From contig CM073321.1 of NCBI GenBank assembly GCA_037043015.1, positions 687,001 to 751,000 on the forward strand: a DNA stretch of 64,000 nucleotides. The letters are read 5' to 3'. Position numbers and translations under genes: made by a program. Below the pieces are notes generated by a model that made no database searches, was not told where the DNA came from, and worked only from the letters and a program-made list of their open reading frames with translations. Numbering within the stretch: position 1 is the first letter of the stretch; every line of letters starts with the position of its first letter. Below are positions 1-12,070 of the stretch, in pieces. The DNA comes from Bryum argenteum. Taxonomy: Eukaryota > Streptophyta > Bryopsida > Bryales > Bryaceae.

Positions 1-660
1 TCCACAGCTCCAAGAAAAAGCTCTCCAGCCTGAGTCACGTGCATGGCATTCAACAGAGGGCGACTAGTCACCCAAGAACATCCATCCATGGCCAAAGTTC
101 CTCCAAAGTTCCGAAGGCTCTTCGAGAGTTTACTATCTAGTTTTATTTGTAGCTCAGTCTTTACTTCTCCCAACAACCTTATCCACATGTCATGGTAAGA
201 TGGTGGAGCATAGGATTTTCTAAATCCAGCAATCCTTGTTACAATTACTTCAAACGTAATATTCCGTGCTACAAAACATGGTATATTTGCTTCATAGATT
301 TTTTTTGGCCAAATTTTATCTGACTCCCGTAAATCCGCTTTTGCAAAAGTAGCTTCAATTGAAGATTGCTTGATTTCCTTCATAGATTCATAGATGGAGT
401 GAGGAAACATTCAACAAAAAATCCGTCCAATCTTCTATTATATAGAGGGAACTCCCCGCCACATCTTAAAAATAGATGTCTAATTTGCGTAGGGAGCTTT
501 GGGCAAAGGGCGGAACTTGGATCGCAATGTCTAGGAATCGTTTCGTACTCATAATGACTCAGATTTTTACTCTTCTTCTTGGAAACTTTTACGAGACATA
601 ATGAGCATTGTATAAAGGACCTTGACACTTCGCCTTCCTTGTCGGTGTCTACAAACCAAG
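1..660 (-). pseudogene. hAT-type transposase fragment (BED-like finger, DUF659)
   Basis: On the minus strand an open frame runs from an ATG at 383 off the left edge (127 codons). It reads like the DUF659 part of plant hAT transposases: IPCFVARNITFEV, then YAPPSYHDMWIRLL, then GGTLAMDG and RPLLNAMHVTQAGE.FLGAVD. DUF659 forms part of the RNase-H-like transposase core. Further upstream (about 430-660) a second frame carries a CSLC pair and Lys/His-rich residues, consistent with the N-terminal BED zinc finger. That frame ends in a stop at 380 and is not in register with the DUF659 part, so one frameshift separates them. The gene is cut by the window edge, so the dimerisation domain is not visible. 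Family assignment is by motif recognition and is fairly secure; activity is unlikely because of the frameshift. Confidence 0.75.
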
Positions 661-3600
661 GCTCATATGAAGCCAGGCCAATTTTGATAAATAGGACACC
701 TCAAAGTTACAAATGTGGTAGGACCGGTACGTAGGAAAATAAAATGTCAAGAGTTCCTTATGGAAATTTTCACTTCCAAATTCAATGCTTACCAAGCAAT
801 GTATACATAACCAAATTATGAAGCTAAAAGCTCTTGGAAAGTATTCAAAATTCAGAAGTGAAGTGAGACTTTATGTGTCTTCTTTTATATATCATCGAAC
901 TCCGAATATAACCATTGCATTTTGAAAATGGCATGCTCTAGGGATCGTTGACCATTGCCACCCAAAGGCCTGAGTCAAAGACCAGTCGCCCAGGCCAACT
1001 GCCAGCCCAGGCCGGTTATCCGGGCCGACAGCCACCGCGGAGGTCAGTCGCTCGGGCCAACAGCCATCCCTGAGGCCAGTCGTCTGGGCACTCCGGCCAA
1101 TCAAAGCACCTTGATGGCGATTTATCCTTTGTAAAAAGTCCAATATCTCTAAGTCACAGACGCTTCCTTAAGCCTGAGCCAATGTTCAAACGACGTGACA
1201 TCTCTGCTCAAAATGTACTCCCAAGTAATCACTCTTGAAGTAATTCCATAAGCTTATATTTAGAAGATGAGACAATTTATGCACTAAGAAGGTCAACACT
1301 TCAAGGTTATTTGTTTGATTCACGATAATAACAACAACCATATGTTTTGAACCAAAAAACTCGAAACCCTAAGCCATTTCGAGTTTAGGATTTCATTCAT
1401 TCATTGATTATACACTCACTTCGTATACCCGGATGGCTATTTTAGCACCGTAGTGCTCAATATTTTATTTATCTTGTTGTTTTGAGATGGCAAATCCATG
1501 TTGCTCGCTATTAAGAATTTTTGAGTACAAATATGACTCCTGTTTTTTTTTTTTAAAATTATGAACTTTTAGGCATCTTAAAGTAGGACTTGACTTCTAA
1601 CGGAGTGGCAATGAAGGTACCGTAGTATAATGATTGAAGTGGTAATGTAGAATTGAATGCGGAGATGCGCTATGTAAGGAGGTTAGCCTGTCTAGGTAGT
1701 ACATCCTTGGCCAACTCCATAAAAGCTCTCTATGACATATTCCTTCTTCCATGACGTTCCTAGCCACCCTCTTCATTTTGTGCAACCTTTGACAAGTGCA
1801 TCGGAAACCAGAAGATTACAATAGAAGATTGGCTGGTAAGATCTCTTCAACAAGATCAATGAGATTGCTTGACCTCAAAAACAAGGACTGCTAATCATTG
1901 ATGTTCTTTTCAGCACACTTTTTATTCCGACCTAATGCCTTACTATAGAGCCTTTTTTCTCCTTAGCTCGGTATTGCTCCCTCTTCTCACCCTTACCTCC
2001 GGTTTCCTCTATTTTCTAAACTGGCTCCGCACCTCCGCACCTCCGCACCTCCGCACCTCCGCCACTGACCTACAGTGTACTTTATATTTTCTTTGACGCA
2101 ACATGCGGTCGACGGTTGCATTTTTTGTGTTTCTAGTTTATTAGACTTTAAATAGGTTTTTAATACTCTTAGTAGCTTTTATAGTTGCGTATGCTGCGAT
2201 CGTTGTCCTTCTCGGCGTTTATTGAATAGTTGCTACTGTTGGAATCGGCGTGAGGGTGAGTACAATCTTCTACTTTTTAGCATATGATAAGCTCAAATTT
2301 AACGTTTAAATGGCCATATGTTGTTCGGTCGTCATATCTTGCGTTCAATGTGGAGTAGGTTTCTACGAGAATTGAGGCCATTAGATTATATTATTTATGC
2401 AAAGTTTCCAAGAAGTATATTTGAGAATCATAATGCTTGAATGTCAATTAGGAATGGATATTCTTTTAGCTCACGTCGTGCTCATCCCTCAAATCACATA
2501 ATTTGCTAGTCTCCTGATACGCTGATTTTGAGAAGCTCATTTAGCTTGAGTCAATTTTCCATATCTTCTATATTTCCTAGAAGCTAATATTCTATATCAC
2601 ATGATTCGGTAATATCATGATACGTTGATTCTAGAAACTTCATATAGCTCGAGTCAATTTATAAAACTTACTTCATCAATATTTAGCTGAATCGCCTACT
2701 TAACAATGTAGGTTGAATTTTTTGTCATCATGATGATTGTATGATCAGATAATGTCTAAGCCCTCTTGCTCCTGTAAAACTTTCTAGTAGATAGAACGTA
2801 ATTGTTTAGCACGACTCGAGCTTATATTTTTTGTAAGGATGGTAGGGTTCCTACATCCATGTTTCAGGGACGTCGTTTAAACTCTATCAAATGTAAACAA
2901 AGAACCTTACGAGTGTCACCAACCGATGCAAGCTAAAGTCATTGTGTAATTTATAAGTTGATTATGTCAATAAATACACTAGTTTAAATCATCGTACATC
3001 AATCATTCAATTGTTTTTGGTCGTCACAATATTTAGCTTGATTAGAGCTAAATCAATTACCAAGTAAGTTTTTATTAAAACAAAATTTGTTCATATGACT
3101 ACTCTTTATCCAGTAAGTCATAATATCATATTACTATTATCGTCACTGAAATAATATATTGTAGTAGATTTGAAACACAAAAAGACTTGCGGTTTATTTA
3201 GCATGAGTCGAGCTAAATAAGAAAATGAAATCTTCATTTAATTGTCCTCCACCACATTGGTGTTATTCACGCGTCTCTTCAATCCCCTTATGAACAAAAT
3301 AGAAATCTTGTCACCGTTCCTATTTTTTTTAGTACACAGTTGTCTTAATTTAATCCGTTGTTGATTGTCTAAGTCACTATCATTATTCGTGGTCTTTCAA
3401 GACTTGAAGTCCTTTGCCGAGCTTGTCCTGTCCAATGATTTAAAGAGTTGCCCTAGTGTTCTGAGAATCAAATGGATTACTAAATTTGCAACACTTCTCA
3501 ACAACAAAGAGGATATTCTAGCTGATGACATTTGTCAGACCGTAAAATTATGATAAAATGTTATAGACTAATGACGTGCCTGTCAGAGAAGACCAAGTAG

Positions 3601-4870
3601 TTGTGCAAATTGTAAAGTGCTTGAATTTAGACTTTCTACTTGTTGATACCATATTTGCAACAAGGAATTGAATTCTTAGCTATGCCATCTATAAGGGTTG
3701 GTCACTCTTTAATCATTTACGAGTTGATCAATTCGACGCTGTCGTTTACTCCTGCAATCATCCAAAGACAAAAGGTATGTTTGTATGAGTTGAGACAAGA
3801 AAAACCTCGCTTGTTAGAGACCAAGAGAGAAGAAGTGCTACTAACATCAAATTCTATCAACTTGGTTGGAAGCAGAATATGCTGGAGCAAGAACCGTTGC
3901 AAACCTTTCCCCGGAAAGAAAATTATGGCTCTCCGAAAGCAGTTGTAGAAGTCATTGGATTTTAAATTCAATTCTCATTTGGAGATAGATGTCCATAATC
4001 GATTTCATCAAGTAGCAGTCAGAAGTATGATGGTGACAAGTGAAGGCATCTGTCTCTACGCGAGCGTATGGCAACATATTAGTTAAGGTCTCCTTTTAAC
4101 GTTATACAAGAGAAAGGCAGAAGCTGCAACCAAACTACGTGCTTGCCATTATGACAACGTTGGTCAGAAGAAACCTCGACTGCATGTAAAACAAGTTGTT
4201 GCTACTATGAAGACATTCATTAAGAGTGTTGTTGATCATATGCCTCATATAACAAAGATCTTGATAACTAATGAGAAGGTGGTATCGCAGTCCTAGGCGC
4301 CGTCTTTAAAATACAAGGATGCTATTCTTGGATTAATAACATCAATGAGAGATTGGGTGTGAGGTTAAGTCCCGGTCTTCCGGTTCTAACTCACAAGTCG
4401 GGCCGTGGGGGAGGAATGCAAACAATTTGACCTTCCAAGCAATGGACAACCTAGCAATCTTAGCAAATCTTCTCAACCTAAACTTTGAAGTTCGAAATTA
4501 AATTGGGCAGCGCTTCCGCGCTTGGTCCCAAATTCCCTAAATTTTAACCTAAATTTGTAAATTCAGCATAGAATTTGGGCAGCGCTTCCGCACTACCCTT
4601 ACTCTTAGTGTACTCTAGCATTCAATCATCTAAATCAACAAGGCAAACAAAACACAACCATTCCAATCCAAGGCCAACACCAAAGACAAGAGCATGCAAC
4701 ACAATTTAAATCATCACAACCAATTTTTGGGCAATGAAATTGCCATTTTTTAGGATAAAGTTCACAATCTCTACTATGTCTAACCACACAACCAAACCAA
4801 TTGCAAAAAACACAAATATCAAGGAAATGAGAAGGATGGGCTCCCTTCACGTTGTCTCCGACCACTGCTG
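661..4870. other. Gene-poor stretch, no supported gene
   Basis: AT-rich sequence with only short, unsupported frames. A GC-richer patch at about 955-1100 repeats words like GGCCAACAGCC and CCAGTCG. Frames at 3365-3553 and 3640-3948 are protein-like in composition but match nothing I recognise and are interrupted; they may be old transposon debris. Confidence 0.5.
2025..2063. repeat. 8-bp microsatellite (CTCCGCAC)n
   Basis: Four and a half perfect copies of an 8-bp unit, CTCCGCAC, in tandem. No gene is associated with it. Confidence 0.85.
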
Positions 4871-5263
4871 GACCCTCCTTCACTCCAGCTGCCACCACGC
4901 CTCCATCCTTGGTCCGCTGAGGACAAGCCTAGTATTGCTGGAAAGAGGGCTTGGAGACGCTTCCAAATCACCGAGCCTCGTCCCTCCACTCTTCGTAGAT
5001 CTCGAGTTGTCGCCCTTCAAAGTCGGCCTTCGAATCTGCTGCTACAGCCGAACCTCCTTCGCTCCAACTGCCACCACGCCTCTGTCCTCAATCCGCTGAG
5101 GGCGAGCCTAGTATTGCTGGAAAGAGGGCTTGGAGACGCTTCCAAATCACCAAGGTTCGTCCCTCCACTCTTCGTAGATCTCGAGTTGTTGCCCTTCAAA
5201 GTCGGCCTTTGAATCTGCCGCTACAGCCGACCCTCCTTCACTCCAACGGCCACCACGCCTTCG
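4871..5263. repeat. 179-bp tandem repeat, two full copies plus part of a third
   Basis: Units begin with GACCCTCCTTCACTCC or a close variant at 4871, 5050 and 5229, giving an exact period of 179 bp. The two full copies share long identical blocks, for example around the words AGTATTGCTGGAAAGAGG and TCTTCGTAGATCTCGAG. Long frames cross the repeat on both strands (4734-5099, 5017-5199), but the frame is not kept between copies, so I do not call a gene. Confidence 0.85.
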
Positions 5264-5876
5264 CCTTGACCCTTCTACCTACTCAAGAACACACACTCAT
5301 TCATCTTTCCAAACCCCTAGGGTTCTCCTTCACCAACAACCCCTTTCCAACAAAACATGCACATCAAACTAGATCTAAAACCGATTGCTACAAAAACCAC
5401 AAGCAAGAAGATTCAAAAACGGCCCTCCAAAAATAAGATCTAGATCTTAGATCTCCCAAAAAACCTTCCACACACACACACCTCTCCACACACCAACTTC
5501 TAACCCTAACTCTTCTTCCTCTCCCTAGTCGTGCACTTGGATGTGGTAGAATTTCATCCGGTTCAGCCGGATGAAACTTGTTCATCCAGCATTTCATCCG
5601 CAGGGTTTACTAATTCCCTAGTTTATTAACTAGGAGGAATCTTGAGCATTTATGAATAATGATAAAGTAATAAAACATAACCCAAAAACATGACTTGAAA
5701 CCTAGACGCAAGTTAGTATTACTAATTTAGGATAAAACAAACAACCACCGGGCCATTTAAGCAAGACCCCTCCAATTATCATAGAAATTCTGGAACCCGA
5801 CGGAATTAGCCTAAATGTCTCCATTGGGTGTTTTGTACATAAAAATATTGGTCTAATGCTTATATATAGTGTTTCA
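5264..5876. other. Non-coding stretch with short inverted repeat
   Basis: Contains CA-rich runs near 5470, and a short inverted repeat TTTCATCCGG..CCGGATGAAA at about 5550-5577. No gene seen. Confidence 0.4.
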
Positions 5877-8027
5877 AACAAGCGTGAACCGTTTCGGCGG
5901 TTCACATTGGGCGTGAAGTCTATCTTTCAGAGCACCCTTAGCATGAACGAGACAACAAAAAAATTTGAGTACTTAAAGAAGGCGCGAGAGGACAATTTTG
6001 CTCGTTGCTCTATGTGTGACGGGATGGAGAGAATGATCAAATCAATGGTACTTGAATCATCTCAAGAGAATATGTGGATCAAGAATCTAGAAGAGCATTT
6101 GTATCACCAAGAAACGCATCGTCAATATTACTATACGAACTGTTCTTTCTCTATCCAGAGACCAAGAGATATACTTTGTTTAATACATGTCAAGATGGAT
6201 CATGGAAAGATTGCGTGCCCTTTGTTTTTGCACAACACAAAGAAAAGGATGCATTGATGAAGCTTCCAATTGTTGTTAATAGCATGATTGCGCATGAACA
6301 TAGCGATGTTTGGTATACTCATTAGGGACTCAATATTTATCCAAGTTGCAATCACACAGTTGGATCAATATCAATGCTTCCCAAAGATCTTGAAGGTGTT
6401 CCAATTTCTTATTGTAAATCATCAGCGATGTTATCTAGGAAAAAATACTGTTTGAACTTTGTTCTTCTTGAAAGTGAAATTTCATGAGTAGCAAAGTCTC
6501 TTTCTCCTCTTGTGCAGGTGCAATTCAACAATGCACCTTCAGACAATAAGAATCAATTCATGTTTTGCTTTTGGTCTCTTCTAGTAGACATGTATGTTGC
6601 GTTGGTATATGTCAATTTCTTGTTGGTAGGACATACACATGAAGAAATGACACTCTTTTCGGATGTTAACACTAGGACCGATTGCTACCGTATCTGTAAC
6701 ATATAAGTTACGCTTATCCATAGGGTGGTGGAGGTTCATTGGTTGCACGAAATGACTTAGACTTTGGTGTAGCACTTCCTAACAACTTGCCTAAAATAGC
6801 TACAACAACAATATACCAATAGAACATACTTTAGATGCACTCATATGGAGTGAAATGAGTACGCCATGAGATTCTAGAAATGGTTCAAAATGGATAGTTC
6901 TGATTGGTCAAAGTCGTGGGTCATATCCCACATCAACAAGGTCTAATCAATCAAAATAGTTGCTAGGCAATGTATAGAGACCATTGATGTAGAAACATCA
7001 AGGGTTCAGACTCAAAGCACAAGAAAAAGATAGGTGTTTTTCAGCCCTATAAGCATAACACATATGTTACGCTTATCGGTCCTAGTGTTAAAGCATGATT
7101 TTGAAAAATAATGCCTTTCTCATGGTTCCTCATTTGATGAAGTCATTTATAAACGTAGAGTCATTGCAAGTCATTCTCTATTTGATTGAAGAGATTCCAA
7201 ACTTCAAAGGCTATATCAAAGACAATAGTGCTTCGAGAGATGAAATCTTATTTGTCATTTAAAAGGTCAGCAATTGAAGTTTTAGAAGCATGGTAATGGA
7301 TGGCCTAGGATGCATTTAAAGATGCTATGCTGAAACAATGAGTGGCTACCTTCTACAATTGGAGGGATAAAATTGTGGAAAGAGGACAAAATATAGAGAA
7401 ACCATTATTGCCTAGAGGTGAGATGAAACCTTTGGCACTATTTTCATGAAGAATTACAATGACATTTTAAAAGGCATTGGAGGGTTTATTAAGATGTAGG
7501 AGACTTCATGTGCAGAAGACATATCTAGAGAATATCGTTGGCAACACGAATTTGTTATCCGATATTGACAAGTTGTGAACCTTCCCTTCGTTGAGCTTAT
7601 AGAAGTGTCCTCATTTTTGAGGAATGGATGTTGGCATTTAACTCGAGTAGCTGTGGCAAGAGAATTCCTAAACACGGGCCAGTATTAAGAGGTATATGAG
7701 CATGATCCGCATTTTATTGGTCGCTTGTGTGATTGACCAAGAGAGTCGTTTTTGGTTGGTCGGGATGTTTCTACTGGGTATTTTATAGCCCTACGTTATG
7801 AACATGGGGTTGCTCGTCCTTTTTTATTTGCTAGGGCTCTGACTGACTTTGATGTCAATTACAACAATCTTGGTTGTATTAATATCAAATATTTTCAAGT
7901 TTCAGTAAAAAATAATTTGGTTCAAGAAATCTATGCCGGTCGAGATACAAAAAAAACTTTGAAATGGATAATTGATGACACTTACAAGCCGGAATGGCTT
8001 AATGCTGATGCTATTTCTGTATAATGG
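5877..8027 (+). pseudogene. Transposase-like gene with VGHTHE motif, split by a MITE
   Basis: Several plus-strand frames together follow a transposon-encoded protein type that I know from many eukaryotes but cannot name with certainty. From 5877 a frame gives a Lys/Arg-rich segment with CSMC, then HRQYYYTN and IHVKMDHGKIACP, which corresponds to the usual DGMDQ.K..LP block. A second frame gives SMIAHEHSDVWY. A third (6512-6670) gives VQFNNAPSDNKNQF and FLLVGHTHEEMTLFSDV, the typical DN...DNKN...VGHTHEDID core. Immediately after FSDV the frame is broken by the MITE at 6670-7087. After it, frames such as LMVPHLMKSF and a last frame at 7752-8024 continue the protein-like sequence. Multiple stops and frame changes show it is dead. 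Confidence 0.6.
6670..7087 (+). mobile_element. piggyBac-type MITE, copy 1 (418 bp)
   Basis: The element starts CACTAGGACCGAT and ends with the exact inverted complement ATCGGTCCTAGTG. It is flanked on both sides by TTAA (6666-6669 and 7088-7091), the target duplication typical of piggyBac elements. Subterminal near-palindromes of the type GTAACATATG..GTTACGCTTAT lie at both ends. It has no real coding capacity. It inserted into the VGHTHE transposase remnant. The second copy at 35728-36145 has exactly the same length and lies in the opposite orientation. Confidence 0.85.
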
Positions 8028-9690
8028 AAATCAAATGCAAAACCTAGCTCTTGAGGTCCAATAATTTCAATGTCGGAGCATTGGACCCACATCATCAAAG
8101 AGAGTATTCAGCGGTTTGACAATGCAGAGTAGCATGATAGTCCTGGTGTGTTTTGGCATGCAAATTTAGCTCCAATCTAGTTGAATGGGTTGACTATAAT
8201 TTTAACTTTCTATTTATAGTGTTTTTTTTTCTCATGAAATTGTCTTAAAAATCCATGTGGAAGTTTGTTTTCTTATCTTTGGTAAAAGTTGATTTCTGCA
8301 CTTAAGTATTTATTTAATTGTGTTGCTTTGAATACCTATCTATTGAAATGTTTGGATTTGTTTAGCATTTATGAATGCTTCCAATTTGATTGACTTTATT
8401 GCTTGATGTGAAGTTTTTGAATATTTTTTTTGTGAATGTCTTTTTGCAATTGCAACAACATGTTTTGTATGCACTTTAGCTCTATAACACGCGTTTTTTG
8501 CTCGATTCACATGTTGAAATGTAGGACGGTTAAGTTTTTGACATTTTGAATAGTCGCATTTTAACAAATTACGTGTTTTGTGATGTTCTAAGTGGAGGAG
8601 GCTTCTTCTTCTAACCTATACAGAAATACAAACAAACCCAAAGGTATTTATTACCTTTTAACAACTATTCAAAAACCAACTAGCACTTCACACAAGAGGC
8701 CCTAAATCTTTAAGACTCACGAGACACTTATAGACTTCGCGAATCCGGATCATGTGTAGACTGGCGTTGAACTATTGAATGTTACTTACTTGACAACCGG
8801 AGTATCTACTCGAAGTAGCCGTCCCTCTTATGGTATCCTACCGTATGTAATTCAATAAGCACAGTAGGGTCCAGCACTGTTCGTCACACATCCTAATGAG
8901 ACCAAATGCTTCCAAATGAAATCTTGAACAACTACCTTCCTTCTTATACATAATAGAAGATACTATAATGAACCTACTTGACCATTCTTATGGAAGGACT
9001 TGAGGATCACACAATATTAGTGCAAGAAGAAATAGAAAATGTTATTGATGATAGAATGATTGGAAACCATCCAATAAGTACAAGAATCAAAATGTTAGAA
9101 GGCGCATATTTTGTGGTCACTGCCTAACATGAAAAAAGCAAGGAATATAGAAGATCCCTATCCATATAGATTAAAAAAACTCCAAAATCCTATAAATCTA
9201 AGATCTGAGATCCAAAAATTCTAGGTATCAAAACGAGAATACTAACAGTCCATCGATTTAATTTCCACCCAGCTTTGCTCAAGGTATCCACTTAAACCCC
9301 ATGTTCTAGAGTTGTTTCTCCAACCTTGCAGTAAAGTGCTCACTTAGACGCTTTGTCATTGGACGAGGCTATTTTGCTAGCGGTGAGCGGTGAGCAATAA
9401 GAATTTTAGGAACAAAATAATGACGAGCATTAAATTTATGGTTTCTTTTTAAATTAAGATATTTTTGGATAATTATTTTGTACTATAGTTCCAATTAAAA
9501 CCCATGATCGTAGATACTTCCTATGGATACGCGCAGAGAATTGGATCTATGGCCGTGAAAAACTTGAGTAGCGGTCTATGGTCTTGGAATGTTTTTATAT
9601 ATAGTTGTAAGTGGATTTTAGGATACAAAACAAAACCTAGGGGTATACTAGTACAACGGTTATTCGTTCGGAAAGGTGAAACATTCTGTA
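8028..9690. other. Gene-poor AT-rich stretch
   Basis: No gene recognised. At 9379-9410 the sequence AGCGGTGAGCGGTGAGC followed by AATAAGAATTTTAGG closely resembles the ends of the 41979-51018 element and may be one stranded terminus of a related element. Confidence 0.4.
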
Positions 9691-11100
9691 ATTTAGTGAC
9701 TAAAGTCACTTACTTTTAAGATGGGTTTGACAATTTGTTTCATAAATAACTCGGGATCCTGATTGGGTTATTCAAATCACTCTTATACCCAATTTCACAT
9801 TCTCTCCATGAATAATGTTATTGACTGATGTATGTTGTCACAGTCTTGTCTAGTATTCTATAGAGTTGGCAATTTATCCGGAACGGGTATGCATTTGTCA
9901 ATTTGTCATGCATGCACTATCACTTAATCAAAGTGCCAATTTATATCGACTTATATATAAATATACACGTATATACAAGTAGTCAATCAACATGATTCCT
10001 TAATTTCATTAATTCTATGTTTAATTCGCCAGTACTACATTGTCGCAATTAGCTAATCAAATTGCTAATTTTCAGACTGATAATTCAAAACTGTAACCTG
10101 TGGCAATTTGTCTCTATAATAATGCAATGTAACTAAGGCAATTTGTCACTATCTAATGCAAAGGTAATGGTCGGTTAGTCTCACGCACATGCAATTCGTA
10201 TTAATGGCCTTATTACTTTGGTCGATGCGTCAATCAACTTCGGTAGCAGGCTCAACAATTTTGCTCAATTCGCCTTACTGTGATCACCATTTGTCTGGCC
10301 TTTGGTTCTCCATTAATTAGTCTCTCTCATTTTTTCTATTCGTCTCAGTCTCAATTCGTCAATCTCCCAAAATTCAATCAAATTAGTACTAAAAATGCAT
10401 CTGCCTATTCAAAAATTATACTCATAAAAGTCATAATTTAGAGTATAGTATTGTATGCAATTTTGACTTCTCACTTCTATACATACATCTCAGTTATTCA
10501 TAACATACATCTTATTCATTATTCAGTCAACCGGCTACAATAATTGTAAGCAAATTTATATCACAGTCAATTACGGTTTATCAGACCAAACACAGTAGGC
10601 TACCCGCCTTTCCATATACATTCGACTTAACATTTAACAATTCAATGTTTAACATGGCTATGCACTTTAGCAATTAGCTTTTATTCAATTGACTTACTCC
10701 AGTCGTCTCAAAAATCTCTTATTTCCAAGAATAATTCAATCAGTCACTACCCGTGACACTTCATAGAAATCAATTTGCACAAGAAGAAGTTCTACCCGAA
10801 CTTCGAGATTCAAACTCATAAATTGAGTTCTACCCGAACTCATCACTCTATTCACATTAATTTCACAAGTGGACTCTCTCAGTCTTTCCATACAATTCTG
10901 AATTCAACTCGACAATAACTCAATTAATCATAAAATATATTTATATTTTTATAAGTAAGTAGAGAACAAGAATACTTAGAGTTGTATTGTATGTGAATAG
11001 CTTTTCCCGAACCAAAGAAAAATAGCAAAAGTAATTGCCTATTGCTTCTAGCCACATGAGAGTCGTGACCATTTGCTTGAACCATCATTTAGTCAAATAG
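9690..11100 (+). repeat. Dispersed repeat, copy A
   Basis: From AGTGACTAAAGTCACTT onward this AT-rich region aligns by eye with the reverse complement of 28215-26950. Shared landmarks in the same order are the AAGTCACTT start, CAATTTGTCATGCATG, AAAGTGCCAA, a TTTCTGAC/TTTCAGAC..GATAATTCA block and CAATTTGTCTCTATA. Copies are strongly diverged. No protein-coding capacity was seen, and the type of element is unknown. It is also rich in scattered CAATTTGTC words. Confidence 0.6.
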
Positions 11101-12070
11101 CTACTTTCTAAATCTACCTTTTTAATCTAATTTAATTTCAATTGTCTTTTCACAACTAATTGTCCCACTGTAGCAAAGAGGAATTACAAAAGCTATTCAA
11201 CTCTATTTACATCAAAACTAGAAAGTTGATCAATTTGACAAAAAAGTTCGATGCACAATAGCCATTGGAACTTGTGATATATGAACGCTAAAATTTTGTC
11301 TACAATTATTAGTGATTGATGTTTACTGTAATTTATAATGAGGATCAAAGATGAATTTTCTTGCATAGACTTAAACAAAAACAAGCAAGCACTGTACAAA
11401 TTGACATCGGAGAAGAGGACAAGTGATGAAAGACGAGGGCGATGGCGATGGAAGTTCATATTGAGTGTTACTACATGACACAGTCAACCATAGTTAAATG
11501 TCAGTCTGTAAGGAAAACTTTACTGCAATAGTCAGACTGCAATGACCAACAAATCTTGGTAGAAAAAGTATTTTATTTGTGTCGCTCATGAAGCCTGCAC
11601 AATGGAAAGTGTGCAGACCCTCAACTATACAATCCAACTCCAACTCACTTATCCACAAAAGTGGAGGAAGTGTACTTAACACTCACAGAACATAAAATCA
11701 AGGGCTTTCATTTTATAAGCGTCTTAATCCAACTCACAGAAGAAAAGAGTCATATTTGTCTTCTTTCTAGTGAAAAAGAGAAAGCTGCCTTCAAGAGATG
11801 TCATAAAACTAGACAAAGAGTAAGAGTTAGGAACTTTACAAGAAAGCATCCCATCACTTCACCTGGCTATATATTCTTGTCAAATTTTTTTGAGCAAGTA
11901 ATGAGAATGTTGTACCATCTTGTTTTGAGATGTTTGGCTAATTTTGTTGAGTTTTTGGAACTAGCTTCTAAGTATTGAAGAGCTTGTTTCACAAAACAAA
12001 CAAGGTGTGAATGAAAATTCTTCAATTCGATAGAGTTTTTGTTACATCAAATGGGATTTAGGGTTCAATT
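11101..12070. other. No supported gene
   Basis: Short frames on both strands (for example 11661-11978 plus) have no recognisable domain. If the ADD-domain gene continues downstream on the minus strand, its next exons would lie here, but I could not identify them. Confidence 0.35.

Noticed and set aside
6581..6775. Frame MLHQSLSHFVQPMNL, also present at 36040-36228
   Set aside because: It is repeated only because both lie in the 418-bp MITE; it is not a gene.
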